DNA of 64,000 nt from Ganoderma boninense. Taxonomy: Eukaryota > Basidiomycota > Agaricomycetes > Polyporales > Polyporaceae. Each line of letters begins with the position of its first letter. Positions within the stretch are counted from its first letter, which is position 1. Location: contig CM035306.1 of assembly GCA_002900995.3 (NCBI GenBank), positions 682,001 to 746,000 on the forward strand, read 5' to 3'. Below the pieces are notes generated by a model. The model had not been told where the DNA came from. It did not search any database and saw only the letters and a list, made by a program, of their open reading frames with translations. Both the position numbers and the translations under genes were made by a program. This document shows positions 53,814 to 64,000 of this stretch, in pieces.

Positions 53814-54795
53814 CCTTGATTGACATAGCGCCCACTTTCATCACTGCTGCCAGGCACAGATGCGAGCAAGCAGTGAGGAGACTGCGAGGAGGTGAGTATA
53901 GTTGTCTGCATTTGGAAGGCCGGAGCTTGGGAACCTAACATGTACAAATAGTTCCTGGCGCTTACTCAGAATATCGGTCTCCTCGAGCGTCGGAGTCCCT
54001 TCTCTTTCCCCGACCCAACGTCCGCAGCCCACCCTTCTTCTCATTGTACGTGCTAGTGACCAACGTACAGCTCCAAACCATACTTCTGCTATGAATCAAG
54101 AAGTCCTTGTTTCGGGAGAAGGGTTCTCGCGGAAGATACTAGTCACGGGGGACGGGCTGAAGGCGCAGGCTGAGGTGCGTTGCTTTGTTTTTCAATCCTG
54201 TCTTTCTTCCTTTCCACTTTTCATGTATATGCTCTTGTTTTTACGGGTCTCGGAAATGCTTTACGACTTGCTTCTCATTGCCCAATGCTCAAGTAGATTT
54301 CTGCCTCAGGTCCCCGTGTCGCTTCGCCGTAGTATATGCTCTGAATACCTCGACTGCGAGCGCGTACATAGCATATCAGCGCTGCGGTCGCATTGTCAAA
54401 CCTACCGTCAATATCCATCCGCAGGCTAGCATATACTCGAATGCGAGTCTGTCGTCTCCTCCGATGCCGGTCGTGCCGGCCGGTCCTCATTGCACGGGAG
54501 CGACACCCTCCGAATTGTCACCCAGCTCGATCCCTCCGTCCGTCACATCGTACAGTGAGGGGGCCTTCCCAAACCTCTTCCGTGACGATGCGGAGTGTTT
54601 GGACAGCTTTGGCGACCTGTCACATCGGGTTCAACTGTCCTCGAGTGAAGGCGCCATTCGCTCATTCCGAACCACCGTGTCGCCCATCTTTCTCCTTCCT
54701 TCAGCCCTTGCACTGGACTCGGCTGGTCCACCAGTTCTTTCTTTGCACACTCACATCGCAGTTCTAGGTCGCATCTATCATCACCACTGGACGCT
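53814..54795. other. Intergenic, uncertain coding potential
   Basis: A short ATG-initiated piece at 54091 (MNQEVLVSGEGFSRKILVTG) ends at a donor-like GTGCGT. I found no continuation I trust. A 204-codon open frame to 54799 is rich in Ser/Pro and lacks motifs. No gene is called. Confidence 0.35.
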
Positions 54796-55536
54796 ATGAT
54801 TGTATCCCACTCTATCGTCGCGCTTTCGCTGTTCTTCGCCCCGCTGGCCCTCGGGCGACCAGCCTCCGCCCCCACGCACAGACTACACCCAACAGCCCCC
54901 CCGGGAGAACCCAACGCGCTGCTCGGACGGCGCTATATCGTCCACGACCACCGGGATGCCTCGCGCCCGCGCATATACACCTACGCCTTCTCTTCCGCTT
55001 CCGCAACCCCGGTGACGGCGAGCCCCCTCCCCCAACAGACCCCCCGCAGCACACAGCCATTCGCAAAGTACCTCGCCGACCGCTCAGGCGATATCTGGGT
55101 GCGCGAACGGCCTCGGGCGCCAGCTCCAGTCCTGGACTCCCGCGCCGACGCTAGCGACGAGGAGGAGGAGGCGACGATGAAGTACGTCGACTATGTCTCG
55201 CACGTCGGACCGTTCGCCTACGAGCCCCCTCTGCCCCAACCATCGCCCCCGTCTACGGTCACGGTCACGGTATCGTCCCAGCCCTCCCCGACACCCGCCG
55301 CGCACAACCAGTCGGCGCCGGCTTTGGCTTCCGCTGCAAGCATGTCGACAATGATGCCTGTGATGAACCTCGCGGCCGCAAACGCCACCGTGGCTTCGAC
55401 TTTGACTTCGATGTCTGAGCCATCCCCGACGACGACCGTCGCGGTGGAATCGGCGGGGGCCAAGAGAGCCAGGAAGCGGCGAGTCAAGGGGCACAAAAAT
55501 GGGAGGAAGGAGTACAAGGAGAAGACCAAGTACTAG
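54796..55536 (+). CDS. Small secreted Pro/Ser/Thr-rich protein (hypothetical)
   Basis: Single exon, 246 residues. The N-terminus IVALSLFFAPLALGRP is a typical signal peptide (cleavage probably after Gly-20 or Ala-23). The mature part has YIVHDHRDASRPRIYTYAF, an acidic DASDEEEEATMKYVDY patch, Pro/Ser/Thr-rich repeats with one N-glycosylation sequon type (NQS, NAT), and a strongly basic C-terminus (KRARKRRVKGHKNGRK). The KR/RKRR sites could be cut by a Kex2-like protease. No known family is recognised; it could be a wall-associated or effector-like protein. The intact frame, signal peptide and lack of introns support a real gene. Confidence 0.5.
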   Translation: MIVSHSIVALSLFFAPLALGRPASAPTHRLHPTAPPGEPNALLGRRYIVHDHRDASRPRIYTYAFSSASATPVTASPLPQQTPRSTQPFAKYLADRSGDIWVRERPRAPAPVLDSRADASDEEEEATMKYVDYVSHVGPFAYEPPLPQPSPPSTVTVTVSSQPSPTPAAHNQSAPALASAASMSTMMPVMNLAAANATVASTLTSMSEPSPTTTVAVESAGAKRARKRRVKGHKNGRKEYKEKTKY

Positions 55537-56219
55537 TACTAGAGCAGAGCTGACCTCGGGCTCGGCGGACGGGGCGGGACGACCGTGAATGTTGGAACCC
55601 GCCACGAAAGTACAGGATTGTGAACCTGTTGATGTTACTACCGTACCTATGTTGATGACGGCACTTGGGACTTGTACGATCGGACGCATACCTCACTTCT
55701 ATAGCATTGTACGAACACACAGCTCATCCTAGCTCTCTTGCAACTGTAATCCAAGTTCCATGCGTTTTGTTTGAGTCTCTTGTTTTGTGACTGTGGGCAA
55801 CCATCGTCGATCCGGAGTCTGGGCGTGGCGTTTGAACGCCTGAGATAGGATGACGTCATCCCCTTGAAGAAGGTTGGACGAGTGCGAGTTTGAGCTTGCG
55901 TTCCTCCCGTTAGTACCATCGTAGGAGTGTTTAGTTTACACTGGGTAAAACTATATCATGTGAGTCAATTTCACGAGGTGTCGACCGTCATCATCTCAGA
56001 CTTGTATTTTTCAAGTCACAGACTCAGATTCCAGTCGTCCGTGCCCGAGTCACCATTAACCTCTCAGGTACCGTAGTCCCCAGGGCTTTACCAATTGTCC
56101 TCGCACGCAAGGCTGAATCAAGTGGCACAGTAAGCGTCGCATATGTTTTACGAAGCCAATGGCTGCTAGGATCACTCACGCCTACAGCCCTTTGCCACGA
56201 AGTTCAGGACAATCTTGTC
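55537..56219. other. Intergenic, no gene recognised
   Basis: About 680 bp between the secreted-protein gene and the next gene. Nothing recognisable. Confidence 0.4.
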
Positions 56220-57086
56220 ATGATGGCAATGGACAACGTCGACGAAGCTCCAGATTCGGCTCAAGCAGAGCCTGAGGATGACAGCTTTAGCGAACAAGAG
56301 GATACCCCGCTTCCTCCGAAACCCGTCCGCGCGCTGTCCCAGACACAGGAACGAAACCTAATGGATTATCTCGAGGCCCGATTCCTCGACGTCACCCGCA
56401 ACTTCAAGAAACGGTACGCGCGTTCGACATCTTATCAACATGCACGGCAAACGATACCATCTTGCTGACCCCACGTCTACCCCTACCCCTACCTCCATCA
56501 GCGCAGACCCGTCCTCCACGCTCCGCACGCTCCCCGCCTACCTCGAAGCGACGCACCACCTCCTCTCGCTCATCCTCCAGATCCCGCCCGTAGACCCCTC
56601 CGCGCCCCTCCGCACGAGCCTCCTCCTCCGGCTCACCGGCGACGTCCTCTCCTCCGTCCCCGGCTACGCCCCTCCGCGCTCCCGCTCCCGCTCCTCCTCG
56701 GCTGGCTCGCGGACCTCGACGCCGGCTGGCTCGCCGTGCTGCGCGCACAGGCCTGGGACCCGGCGCGCTCGCGCGGGGTCGACGCGCTCCTACGTGAGGC
56801 GGAGGCGGGGGGCTGTCGGGCGAGCAGGCCGAGCCAGACGGAGCGCACGCGCCTGCGGAGCCTGCTCATTGGGGGCACGGACGCGCTCGAGGAGTGGGTC
56901 GAGAACCTGCTGGGGGCGGAGGAGGCGGAGGGCGCGGAGGGAGTAGGGGGGATGGAGGGGGCAGGGGGGATGGGGAGGGCGGAGATCGAGCAGGCGTTCA
57001 ACGAGCTGTTCGCGGGGACGCTGGCGGAGATGGGGAGCTTGACGGGCGCGATGAACGACCCGCGCGGGATGGAGGCGACGTGCTGA
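56220..57086 (+). CDS. Conserved-looking hypothetical protein, apparent frameshift
   Basis: Exon 1 (56220-56413) encodes an acidic start (DEAPDSAQAEPEDDSFSEQE) and LSQTQERNLMDYLEARFLDV. After an intron (acceptor near 56501) comes TLRTLPAYLEATHHLLSLIL and RTSLLLRLTGDVLSSVPGYA. The convincing continuation (LPLLLGWLADLDAGWLAVLR, then AWDPARSRGVDALLREAEAG and IEQAFNELFAGTLAEMGSLT) lies in another frame from about 56670. Either a 1-nt indel or an unrecognised intron (GTCCCC...CACAG) separates them. The helical, Leu-rich character and short C-terminal acidic/Gly linker look like a real regulatory subunit, but I do not recognise the family. GC content is very high in exon 2. Confidence 0.5.
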
Positions 57087-58094
57087 GAGGCGGGCGTTCC
57101 CATCAACGTGCGCCGTCGCCGGTCTCAAGGCGGTGTCCGACCCGGACGGCACGCCGATGCGACAAGAGCGGTAGGATTAATAAAATGTACTTACAGTCAT
57201 TCACCGGTCCTTCGGCTTCCTTCGGACAGACTTTTCGCGTGCAATTCAATATTAAACCAGGCTATGATGGAGAAGGCTCAATGGGGGAACTCTGGTAGAT
57301 CCTGATACCTCTCACTATCATAAGTCTACAGTTCTTGCAAGGTCTTCGGGTGGGATTTGCGCGGGGTGCTATGTAGCTGCAATAAGATTGCTCCAGGCTA
57401 TTTCTCGTCCTGCAAAGGCAGCCGTGACAGGGCGTCTGAACGTGGATGTGTTGCTGGACGTCGTCTTCGCTGTTCCGACATGGACGACTGTGTCCCATGC
57501 CGTCCCATAAGATTCACTATCTCATCGTTATATGGATACCACAATTCACCTCATTCTATGTTTAAGCTTCAAAATTCGCGGGGTAAGCCACGATTAGCCA
57601 AGAAGCGTTGAAAATGTCCTGTTTTTCCATGATAATGTTGACATAGCAAGGGCTATACGCAAGGGGAGAAAATAAAACTTAATACAATGGATTGTAGTTG
57701 ATGCTCAATGCATTTGAGATCCACATCAGAGTCAGCGATGCGAGGGAACAGCTGGACAACTGAAAAGTTACTTTGTCCGAAGGAGCCACATCAGGAAAAA
57801 CACTTTTTCTCGATAGGACCGCTGTCAACCTATGTAGTGCACCGAGGAGAGAGAGTAGTAGTGGGGGACTCGAGAGGCGGCATAATATCTGAAGGAACGG
57901 TGAATGGCTGTAGTCTAAGTGGTCTGTGCAAACAAACTCTAGGCCTGTGTTGATCAATGCGTCCCTCGACGCACTCGCCTGCCTCAAGCTCCCGGGGTGT
58001 GGGCTCGGCCTTCTCGAGGACTGGAGACAACGCCACCCATCTTCTACCCGCTGGAACGCGGTAATTAAGGTTTCCGTCGTCCTCGAATCGCGAG
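57087..58094. other. Intergenic, no gene recognised
   Basis: About 1 kb, locally AT-richer than its surroundings (57500-57720), containing only short frames. Nothing is supported. Confidence 0.4.
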
Positions 58095-59912
58095 TTATGG
58101 GTCACGGATCGCCTCGCCTTCGCCCGGGAGCACACCGCCTTCCACCGCTGCGAAGTGGTCATCATCCATGCCGCCCTCGGGTTGGTCTTCTTCCCCCTGA
58201 ACGTAGTTTGCGGCGGGATCTACGACGGCACCAATCGACCCTAGCGCATCCGCGAAGTTTAATGAACTATGCAGAATCCGCGAGGTGTCCAACGTTCCGT
58301 CGATGGCGGCCCCGACCAAAGTCCTCTGATGCGCTTCTTGGAGGTCGAGGAGGAAGTGGGACACCAACACCGACGAAAGGCTGGCAAGGGTATATCCAAT
58401 CCATGTTAATGCCGCGTCGAACGCATTTATGCGCCCGGTAGAAGTTTTACGTACGGCGGCGTGAAGTATAACACGGTGAGTCCGTCCGGTACTGACTAGA
58501 GCACGTAGAAGGAACGAGGATGAATGACTGGGCTCGGAAACCCAACCAAAACAATTTTCTTACCGAGAACCCGAGTACAAGTATGAGCTGCAAAATGTTG
58601 AGCGCAGAGAGCATGCTTTACGTCATTGCACTCAGGTCATGAATCTACTTAAGTAGATGCCTAGGCAGGGTGGGGTGCTTACATGAAGTAAGTCATACCT
58701 GCCAAAAGTGCAGGTACCTCAGCGGAGATTGCGAGCAAGAACTGACACTCAGGACATACCATTATAAAGCATTATGGATGCAAGAGCTCTGGGTTCTCTC
58801 GTGACCCTGCCTCCGGCCGGCCCAATGTCCGCCATGACGGCCGGGAGAGGCAGAAACTTCCAGGTGATGATGACGAGTACGGTGTCCGCCAGGATAGTGA
58901 ATGCTCGGTTCGCGATGAAGGCTGTCCATCTGGCATTAGCATTTCTAGCCTTGATACGGAAACCGCCCTACAGACCACTAGATGATGGTAAATGCGAATG
59001 TTGTGGGTGATAGGACAAGAACTGGATACCATACTTTTCACTGAGCAGAGTTGACCAAATGTCGCTCCTAGGGGCCCCTTCTATACACCCCCATGTCGGG
59101 GAGTGGAAACCGACCACGCGGTGTAGTGTCAAGGCCACCTAGCATGTCTTATCTGAACGTCCGAACACAGCGTGTGAGAGATGGACAACGACGCACCGTG
59201 TTTGTGACGAACGGAGCGGCCAAGAGAAGGAAGATAAAAATCGACAGCCAACGAAAACGGGTTAGCGCATATGCCCGCAAGGCGGCGAACGCTGCCAGCG
59301 TGACTCGAGTGAGATTGGTGCGCTCGATATCACACTCCTGAAACGCGGCTACGCACCTGCTGGTGGGAGTAGAGAAAAGCAAAGGGATACGCGAAACGCC
59401 ATGATCGTACGGATGCAACTGCGGTCGCTACGAAGTCAGTAATGGTACACAGATCTCTGTTTCCCATTGTGCCATACACACCTCTGTAGTTATCATTGCT
59501 GCACTCAGTTTCGTGATTTACCGCCTGAGAGAGAAGATGTACTTACCTTGTCAGATATCGAAGCTATCTGCACTGCAGTGATGACGTACGGTATGATGTT
59601 CAAGTATCTGTTTGTAAAGTACAGGGCAGCCGAAAGAGGTCGGGCCTTGCCTGTCCAAAAAAGGGCTACCTCCCGGGACAAGGTTATAACCCAATCGAAC
59701 ACAACCAACGCTGGGAACCACAGCGTGAGACGACAGACTGACTACCGTTGTATGTCCAAATTCAAGACTCACCGAGCACAGAAACCGTGCTGCATTCTAA
59801 TCCAAAACTGGACTGACTGGTGAGTTGCGAGTCATGTAGAGGTTTCTAAAATGATTTACGAGGCGGCGGCTAGTTCGTCGATAAATGCCGTAGCGAGAGG
59901 GTTGGAGACCAT
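58095..59912 (-). CDS. DUF6533-type multi-spanning membrane protein (paralogue 6)
   Basis: ATG at 59912 (MVSNPLATAFIDELAAA), with the first donor GTAAAT at the same place as in the other paralogues. The domain exon (about 59720-59545) reads VVFDWVITLSREVALFWTGK, then LSAALYFTNRYLNIIPYVIT. Middle segments include AALRAYALTRFRWLSIFIFL (about 59310-59250) and a hydrophobic block with VRNAMIIDTVLVIIT character near 58900. The final exon has VLVSHFLLDLQEAHQRT and an Asp/Glu/Gly tail ending at 58095. Middle exons were not all resolved, so an inactive copy cannot be excluded. It is inverted relative to the main cluster. Confidence 0.6.
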
Positions 59913-60642
59913 TTTACGGTGAGAGGTTGGAGGATGACGAGAACTGAGATCCCAGTTGTTGCCTGTCGGTGTCCCCTGATATTTAAGTTGGTGGTTAGCC
60001 TGCAGGTAGGGTGGCGGCCGACTACGCAGATTCGAGAACTCCAGTCGCGTGCGCGGTCAATCGGTTGCGAGCCGTGGCAATGGCAATTCAGCGCCCAAGA
60101 AACCTAGAGAGACGAGGATCGAGACATCGTCTCGGAAGTCCTGCAATAGACACAGCGAGTAAGACATGTCATGAGGTAAGATGCGAGGGGCATCCGGACC
60201 CTGCCGGCAAGTCAGTCAGGGCCAACGTCGATGAACACATTAAAATCTTTCTCGTCATATGCTGCGAGCGAAACTCTAGGTGAACCCTCCGGCACCGCTC
60301 GCTGACGGACGCTCTTCCCCAGCCCTAATGCGGCTCCGGTACAGCGAAGTTGTACCCTGTGCAGGGCCGTTGTGCAGCAAGCATTCGCTTCTAGCCTGCG
60401 GTCTGGATTGTAGCCGTAAGCGGCGCATCAACATTGTCCAAAAGACCACGTACTTTCGATGGGGAGACTGCGCTAGAATGCGGCGTACATGACGAAATAT
60501 CAGGAATGGAATGTGTCTTGGGCAACAGATCAGGGGAGCGTCAGTATACTCAGTCCTTGAACCTCGAACGTGCGAGGGCAAATAAATGAGAGTAGAGTGT
60601 ATTAAGATTATAAGGGTAATACTATAACGCACTCTATGCGGT
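59913..60642. other. Intergenic, no gene recognised
   Basis: 730 bp between the start of the DUF6533-type gene and the 3' end of the TrpRS gene. The shared promoter blocks of the plus-strand cluster are not obvious here. Confidence 0.4.
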
Positions 60643-62508
60643 CTACACGAGCCCAACACGGGTCCGCACCTCCTTCATCACAGGCTCCGTGAGAGCCCTA
60701 GCCTTCTCGGCCCCCTTCGCAGCGACCCCTGCGAGGTATCCGACCTCTTTTCGTAGCCTCTCAAACTCCGCACGCGGCCCCTTGATCAGCTCTTCGACGG
60801 CGTCCGCGACGTCCGCTTTGAGGTCTCCGTGACCCTTGTCTGCGTAGCGTGCTGCAACGACGTGAATGTCCTCGTCTTTACAAGCGGCGAGGATGCTGAG
60901 GAGGTTTGCAGCACCCGGACGAGCATCCGGATCGTAGGTTATCCCGAGTGTGGAGTCTGTGACTGCGCTTCGGATCTTCGAGCGCACCTGCGCGGAAGTA
61001 TCGGTGAGGAGGACACGCGAGTTTAGGTCCGGCGAAGATTTAGACATCTTGGAGGAGGGGTCGCGCAAGGAGAGTACACGACATGAAGAGGCTTGAAGGG
61101 ACGTTAGGGGCCAAAGCATCAGAAACGCATGCGAAGGAATGGACGCACTTATGACGTGTTGAGGCAAGGGAAACAAGGTCCGTTTGCCTTTGAATGTGCG
61201 ATTGAAGCCTTCGGCAAGATCGCGGCATAGCTCGATATGTTGCTGCTGGTCTTCACCCACTGGCACATGCGTCGCGCTAGCATCGTTGTCAGCCGCGCTG
61301 GCTCAACACATATCACGACACGACGTGCAAGGTAGGCGTTTCGAGCATTTGAAACCAGTCTGGAAACTGGTACGAAAACCTCGAGATTCTTGGCTGTTGC
61401 CGGGGTGTTTAGGGGCTCAGGAAAGAACAAGTTTCCTGGGTGCATCCCAGGCGTGTTCGGACATCGGAAACAGGTGAGGTGTTTCCACGGAAGGGAAATA
61501 TCAGGGACAATGTAACCTGTTTCCTGCCCGTTTCCTGGCAGTTTCCCCTTTGTGGAAACACCTTAGGCCGTTTCTGGTCTCCGAAGCCTCGGTGAAAACG
61601 CAGGAAACACAGCGTTTCCCCATAAACGAATTAACCCCTAAACTTCCGGGAAACTTGAAAATACCGTCCTCGTTTCCTGGCCGTCTCCCATATCCCGAAA
61701 CACCTGCTGCGTCCGTCGTGCCAGAAACGTACCGATATGCGAGAATGTCAGCGGCCTGCAGGACAGGGTACGTAAACAGACCGGCGTTGAGCAACGATTC
61801 GTCCACTTCCGAGTCATCTCGCGCATTCCGCGAGGCGGCAAGCCTGGACTGAGACGCTATAGATCATCGAAATGGCCCACGCAAACAGCATATACTCACC
61901 TTCCACGTCGTCATCCGCCGGAGCTTGCCCATCGGCGTGATACAATTAAGCATCCACGCCAGCTCCGCGTGGTGTGGGTTCTGTAAGGTCAATGTTTCAG
62001 GACACTTCTTGTCCAGGAACAGCAAAGTAACATGTAGCAAGACCACACACCTCGTCCTGGTGGAAGATGACTGACCGCTCAGGGTCAAGGCCCACCGCGA
62101 GCAAGACCGCAAGCATATCCCTCCGCGCGACGCTCAGAGCCTTTGGGTCTTGTGGGAGAGTCAGCGCGTGCCATCCAACGATCGAGTAGATGAGCTGGTC
62201 GGCCGGCGCTGCGTCGCGCTGGAGCTTCACCCAGTTCAAGAGCGCGCCGAGCAGATTCCCTAGCTGTGCGTGCGTTCACATTCAGGACTTTGGGCGAGAA
62301 CATGGAGACCTACGTGGGGGATGCCCGTGGGCTGAATGCCGGAAAAGACGACTCGCGGGGGCGCGCGTGCTGCTTCGGAGTCTTCACGAGTTACGGGGTT
62401 TGTGCTCAGCCCACGCACGAGACGACGAGGTGCATAATGTGGTAGACAGCATGAGGAGCGCAGGGAGAGGGTGGGCGCACGGCGGAGGTGCTGGTGGATG
62501 AGAGACAT
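60643..62508 (-). CDS. MSW1: Mitochondrial tryptophanyl-tRNA synthetase
   Basis: Charges mitochondrial tRNA-Trp. Six exons (62508-62314, 62263-62051, 61980-61900, 61848-61733, 61276-61149, 61091-60643) sum to 1182 bases and one frame of 393 residues. The N-terminus is Arg-rich without acidic residues (MSLIHQHLRRAPTLSLRSSC), as in mitochondrial presequences. The HIGH-type motif TGIPHLGN spans intron 1. Family segments are VFSGIQPTG, YSIVGWHALTLPQDPKAL, HHAELAWMLNCITPMGKL, VPVGEDQQQHIELCRDLAEG, and the KMSKS loop in RDPSSKMSKSSPD. Intron 4 (61277-61732) is 456 bp against 48-70 bp for the others and holds a repeat-rich insertion. Divergent from NAA35 with 166 bp between start codons. Confidence 0.9.
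61400..61730. repeat. GTTTCC-rich insertion in MSW1 intron 4
   Basis: At least ten copies of GTTTCC or its complement GGAAAC occur in about 330 bp, in both orientations (for example 61428, 61471-61490, 61510-61560, 61600-61620). They make an imperfect, foldable array inside an intron. It may be a small non-autonomous transposon or an expanded repeat. Confidence 0.55.
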
Positions 62509-62674
62509 GTGGCAGGGCTCATCGGTAGGCGCGTCGAGCGCGTCGGAATCGCGTCTGTTGTCGTCTTCGCCAAAACCGTCATCATCGCGACGCCACTCGG
62601 CGCTGGTCTCGCTCTTTCTGTGCTCCCTCTTGCTGCCTCCTGGGTCTGGTATTCTTCGTGTCGGGCTTCATGAG
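62509..62674. promoter_or_regulatory. Divergent promoter of MSW1 and NAA35
   Basis: 166 bp between opposite start codons, with pyrimidine-rich CTCCCTCTTGCTGCCTCCTG just before the NAA35 start. No TATA box. A compact bidirectional promoter is inferred. Confidence 0.5.
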
Positions 62675-64000
62675 ATGGCATCGAATCCAGGCTTCGAGGA
62701 CTTCTTCGACGTCCCCGGGGGCGACGCGTTCACGGAGGTGACAGACCTATTTGTCGTGGGGAGTCGAGGTATGTCCGCTGGCTTGGTTCCCTATGCCGGT
62801 TGCTTAACCATCGTCGCAGACATGGAACCCGAAGAGGTTGTCCTCATGGAGGGCTTCACTCTCGTCGACGCCATGAGCGCATTCGAGGTACGCAAAAGCG
62901 CTGTATTCCTCTGGATCACACGAACACACACCCTGACTGCAGATTGGTGAGCCACGCTTGGATAGCGGGATGATCCTCGAGGAGCAGCGACGGCCACCGT
63001 TCGATCCCCTCACCCCTCTGCTACCGGAGGAGGTGTGCTGGCTTTTGGATCGTAGCTTTGCGTGCGAGGTGAATATATGCTACCAACTACATCTTCTTCC
63101 ATATCCTATACCCAATCTCTTCTTTTCTGCGTACTGTATGGCAAACCATATGTTCATATCTTGTCTTGTTTGTTGCATACAGATGGAATGGCATTCAGGG
63201 AAGACGCTCTCGCAAAGCGTCTTCACCATCCTCTTTGTTCACCACCTCCCAGACATCAACCCCGAATACCTCTCGCCGGAGGAAAACGAGGACCCAGCTC
63301 GCCCTCGCTGGCTCATTGCTATCGTCGTACGGGCAGCGATGCTTGGTCTCCTCAAATGCTGCGATTTGGCGTGGCGCGAGCTGTCGAAAGGCCGGGTGCA
63401 AGACGTGCGTCCCCTGCCTTGGCTCGCTGAGGTCTCCGCTGATGCGCCATGCCCAGGTGGAAGACTGGCAAGGGGAGAAATGCGATGTTTCTCTGTTGGA
63501 AGGCGTAAATTCGGACCTCATTATCCATTTGCTGGACACTGCGTCCGACTGGGTGCAACAATCCGATCTAGCGGAAGCGCAAGTGGACGCAATATGTGAC
63601 CGGCTGCACCTTCGCAAGGTGCTGTTCTACCGAGGGCTCGCCCTCCGTCCGCTAATGACCTTGGCTTCTTTTCAGACTTTGTTGCAACTGTACAAGCTTG
63701 ACCTGCTCAAAGGCGTTGATGAGTTATGGTACCACACGACAGTCGGCCGTGAACTCGTCCAGCGCGTGCGAAGACCGCATGATCCTCTCCCGCCAAACTC
63801 TCCCATTCATCTTACAATTGACCCATACATCGCTCGACGCCTACCGAACTTCATGCCAATACGCGTCACTGAGGTACCCCGTCTGGCTCAGATCTGGGAC
63901 TCACTCGGTGTACATTTAGACGTCTGGGCTGAAGTGGGTCATCTCCTCACCTCACCATCATTACTCAAGTGGACGGTGAGTTTTATATTGTGCGCATATA
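62675..64000 (+). CDS. NAA35: NatC N-terminal acetyltransferase auxiliary subunit (Mak10/NAA35), 5' part
   Basis: Ribosome-associated auxiliary subunit of the NatC complex (family knowledge). Exons 62675-62768, 62820-62887, 62943-63068, 63183-63404 and 63456 onward keep one frame. Conserved stretches are FTEVTDLFVVGSRDMEPEEV, LMEGFTLVDAMSAFEIGEPR, LDSGMI, PLLPEEVCWLLDRSFACE and HSGKTLSQSVFTILFVHHLP, matching the Mak10 N-terminal pattern (E-x-MSAxE, DxGM, H-x-L-x-Q-x-VFT). Near 63620-63677 a GTGCTG...TTTCAG stretch could be an intron, but the frame is open either way. A donor GTGAGT follows 63975, and the gene continues beyond the window. The ATG at 62675 is the first in frame. Confidence 0.85.

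Noticed and set aside
1..64000. CRISPR arrays, tRNA, rRNA genes and bacterial-type operons
   Set aside because: No regularly spaced repeats, tRNA cloverleaf or rRNA sequence were recognised, and the gene structure is eukaryotic throughout.

Overview
The window looks like nuclear DNA of a filamentous basidiomycete, most likely an agaricomycete of the Polyporales type. The taxon is an inference from gene content. The evidence is many short introns (about 45-80 bp, GT-AG), several DUF6533-type membrane-protein genes, a Plavaka-type DNA transposon, a Gypsy LTR retrotransposon, and ordinary fungal housekeeping genes (PAN1, a SIRT5-like sirtuin, OPA3, mitochondrial TrpRS, NAA35). No CRISPR array, rRNA or tRNA gene was recognised.

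Left flank (1-8404). It holds the 5' part of PAN1 (minus strand, running off the left edge), a DUF6533-type gene (3889-5743, minus) and an intact class III sirtuin (7012-8242, minus).

Nested transposon block (8405-33852). The outer element is a Plavaka-type transposon bounded by an 18-bp perfect inverted repeat (8405-8422 and 33835-33852). It carries an apparently intact six-exon passenger gene (9735-12000, minus) divergent from a decayed transposase (starts 12401, ends 33598). The transposase is split by two later insertions. One is a foldback element with two ~1.3-kb inverted arms (14495-17237) flanked by a 7-bp duplication. The other is a ~15-kb Gypsy retrotransposon (17459-32504, minus). 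The Gypsy element is the most unusual object here. Between the end of pol and its 3' LTR it holds about 5.5 kb with five genes on the opposite strand (18701-24074). Four of these are interrupted by intron-like gaps, and one encodes a Zn(II)2Cys6-like cluster. The extra segment is bracketed by two copies of a polypurine-tract motif, each next to a small hairpin whose stem sequences differ but still pair.

Middle region (33853-43025). It holds an inverted-repeat fragment, a broken aminoglycoside-phosphotransferase-like gene with a second partial copy, an NmrA-like reductase, two tandem BTB-domain paralogues and a five-exon OPA3 gene.

Right region (43026-64000). Four DUF6533-type genes lie head to tail (43726-53813), each preceded by the same two promoter blocks. 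They are followed by a small secreted-protein gene, a conserved-looking gene with an apparent frameshift, a sixth DUF6533-type gene on the minus strand (58095-59912), MSW1 (mitochondrial TrpRS, minus, with one 456-bp repeat-rich intron), and divergently the start of NAA35/MAK10 running off the right edge.

Exon coordinates come from reading splice sites and frame continuity by eye. Where summed exon lengths give an intact frame this is stated. Family assignments rest on recognised motifs, not on database searches.
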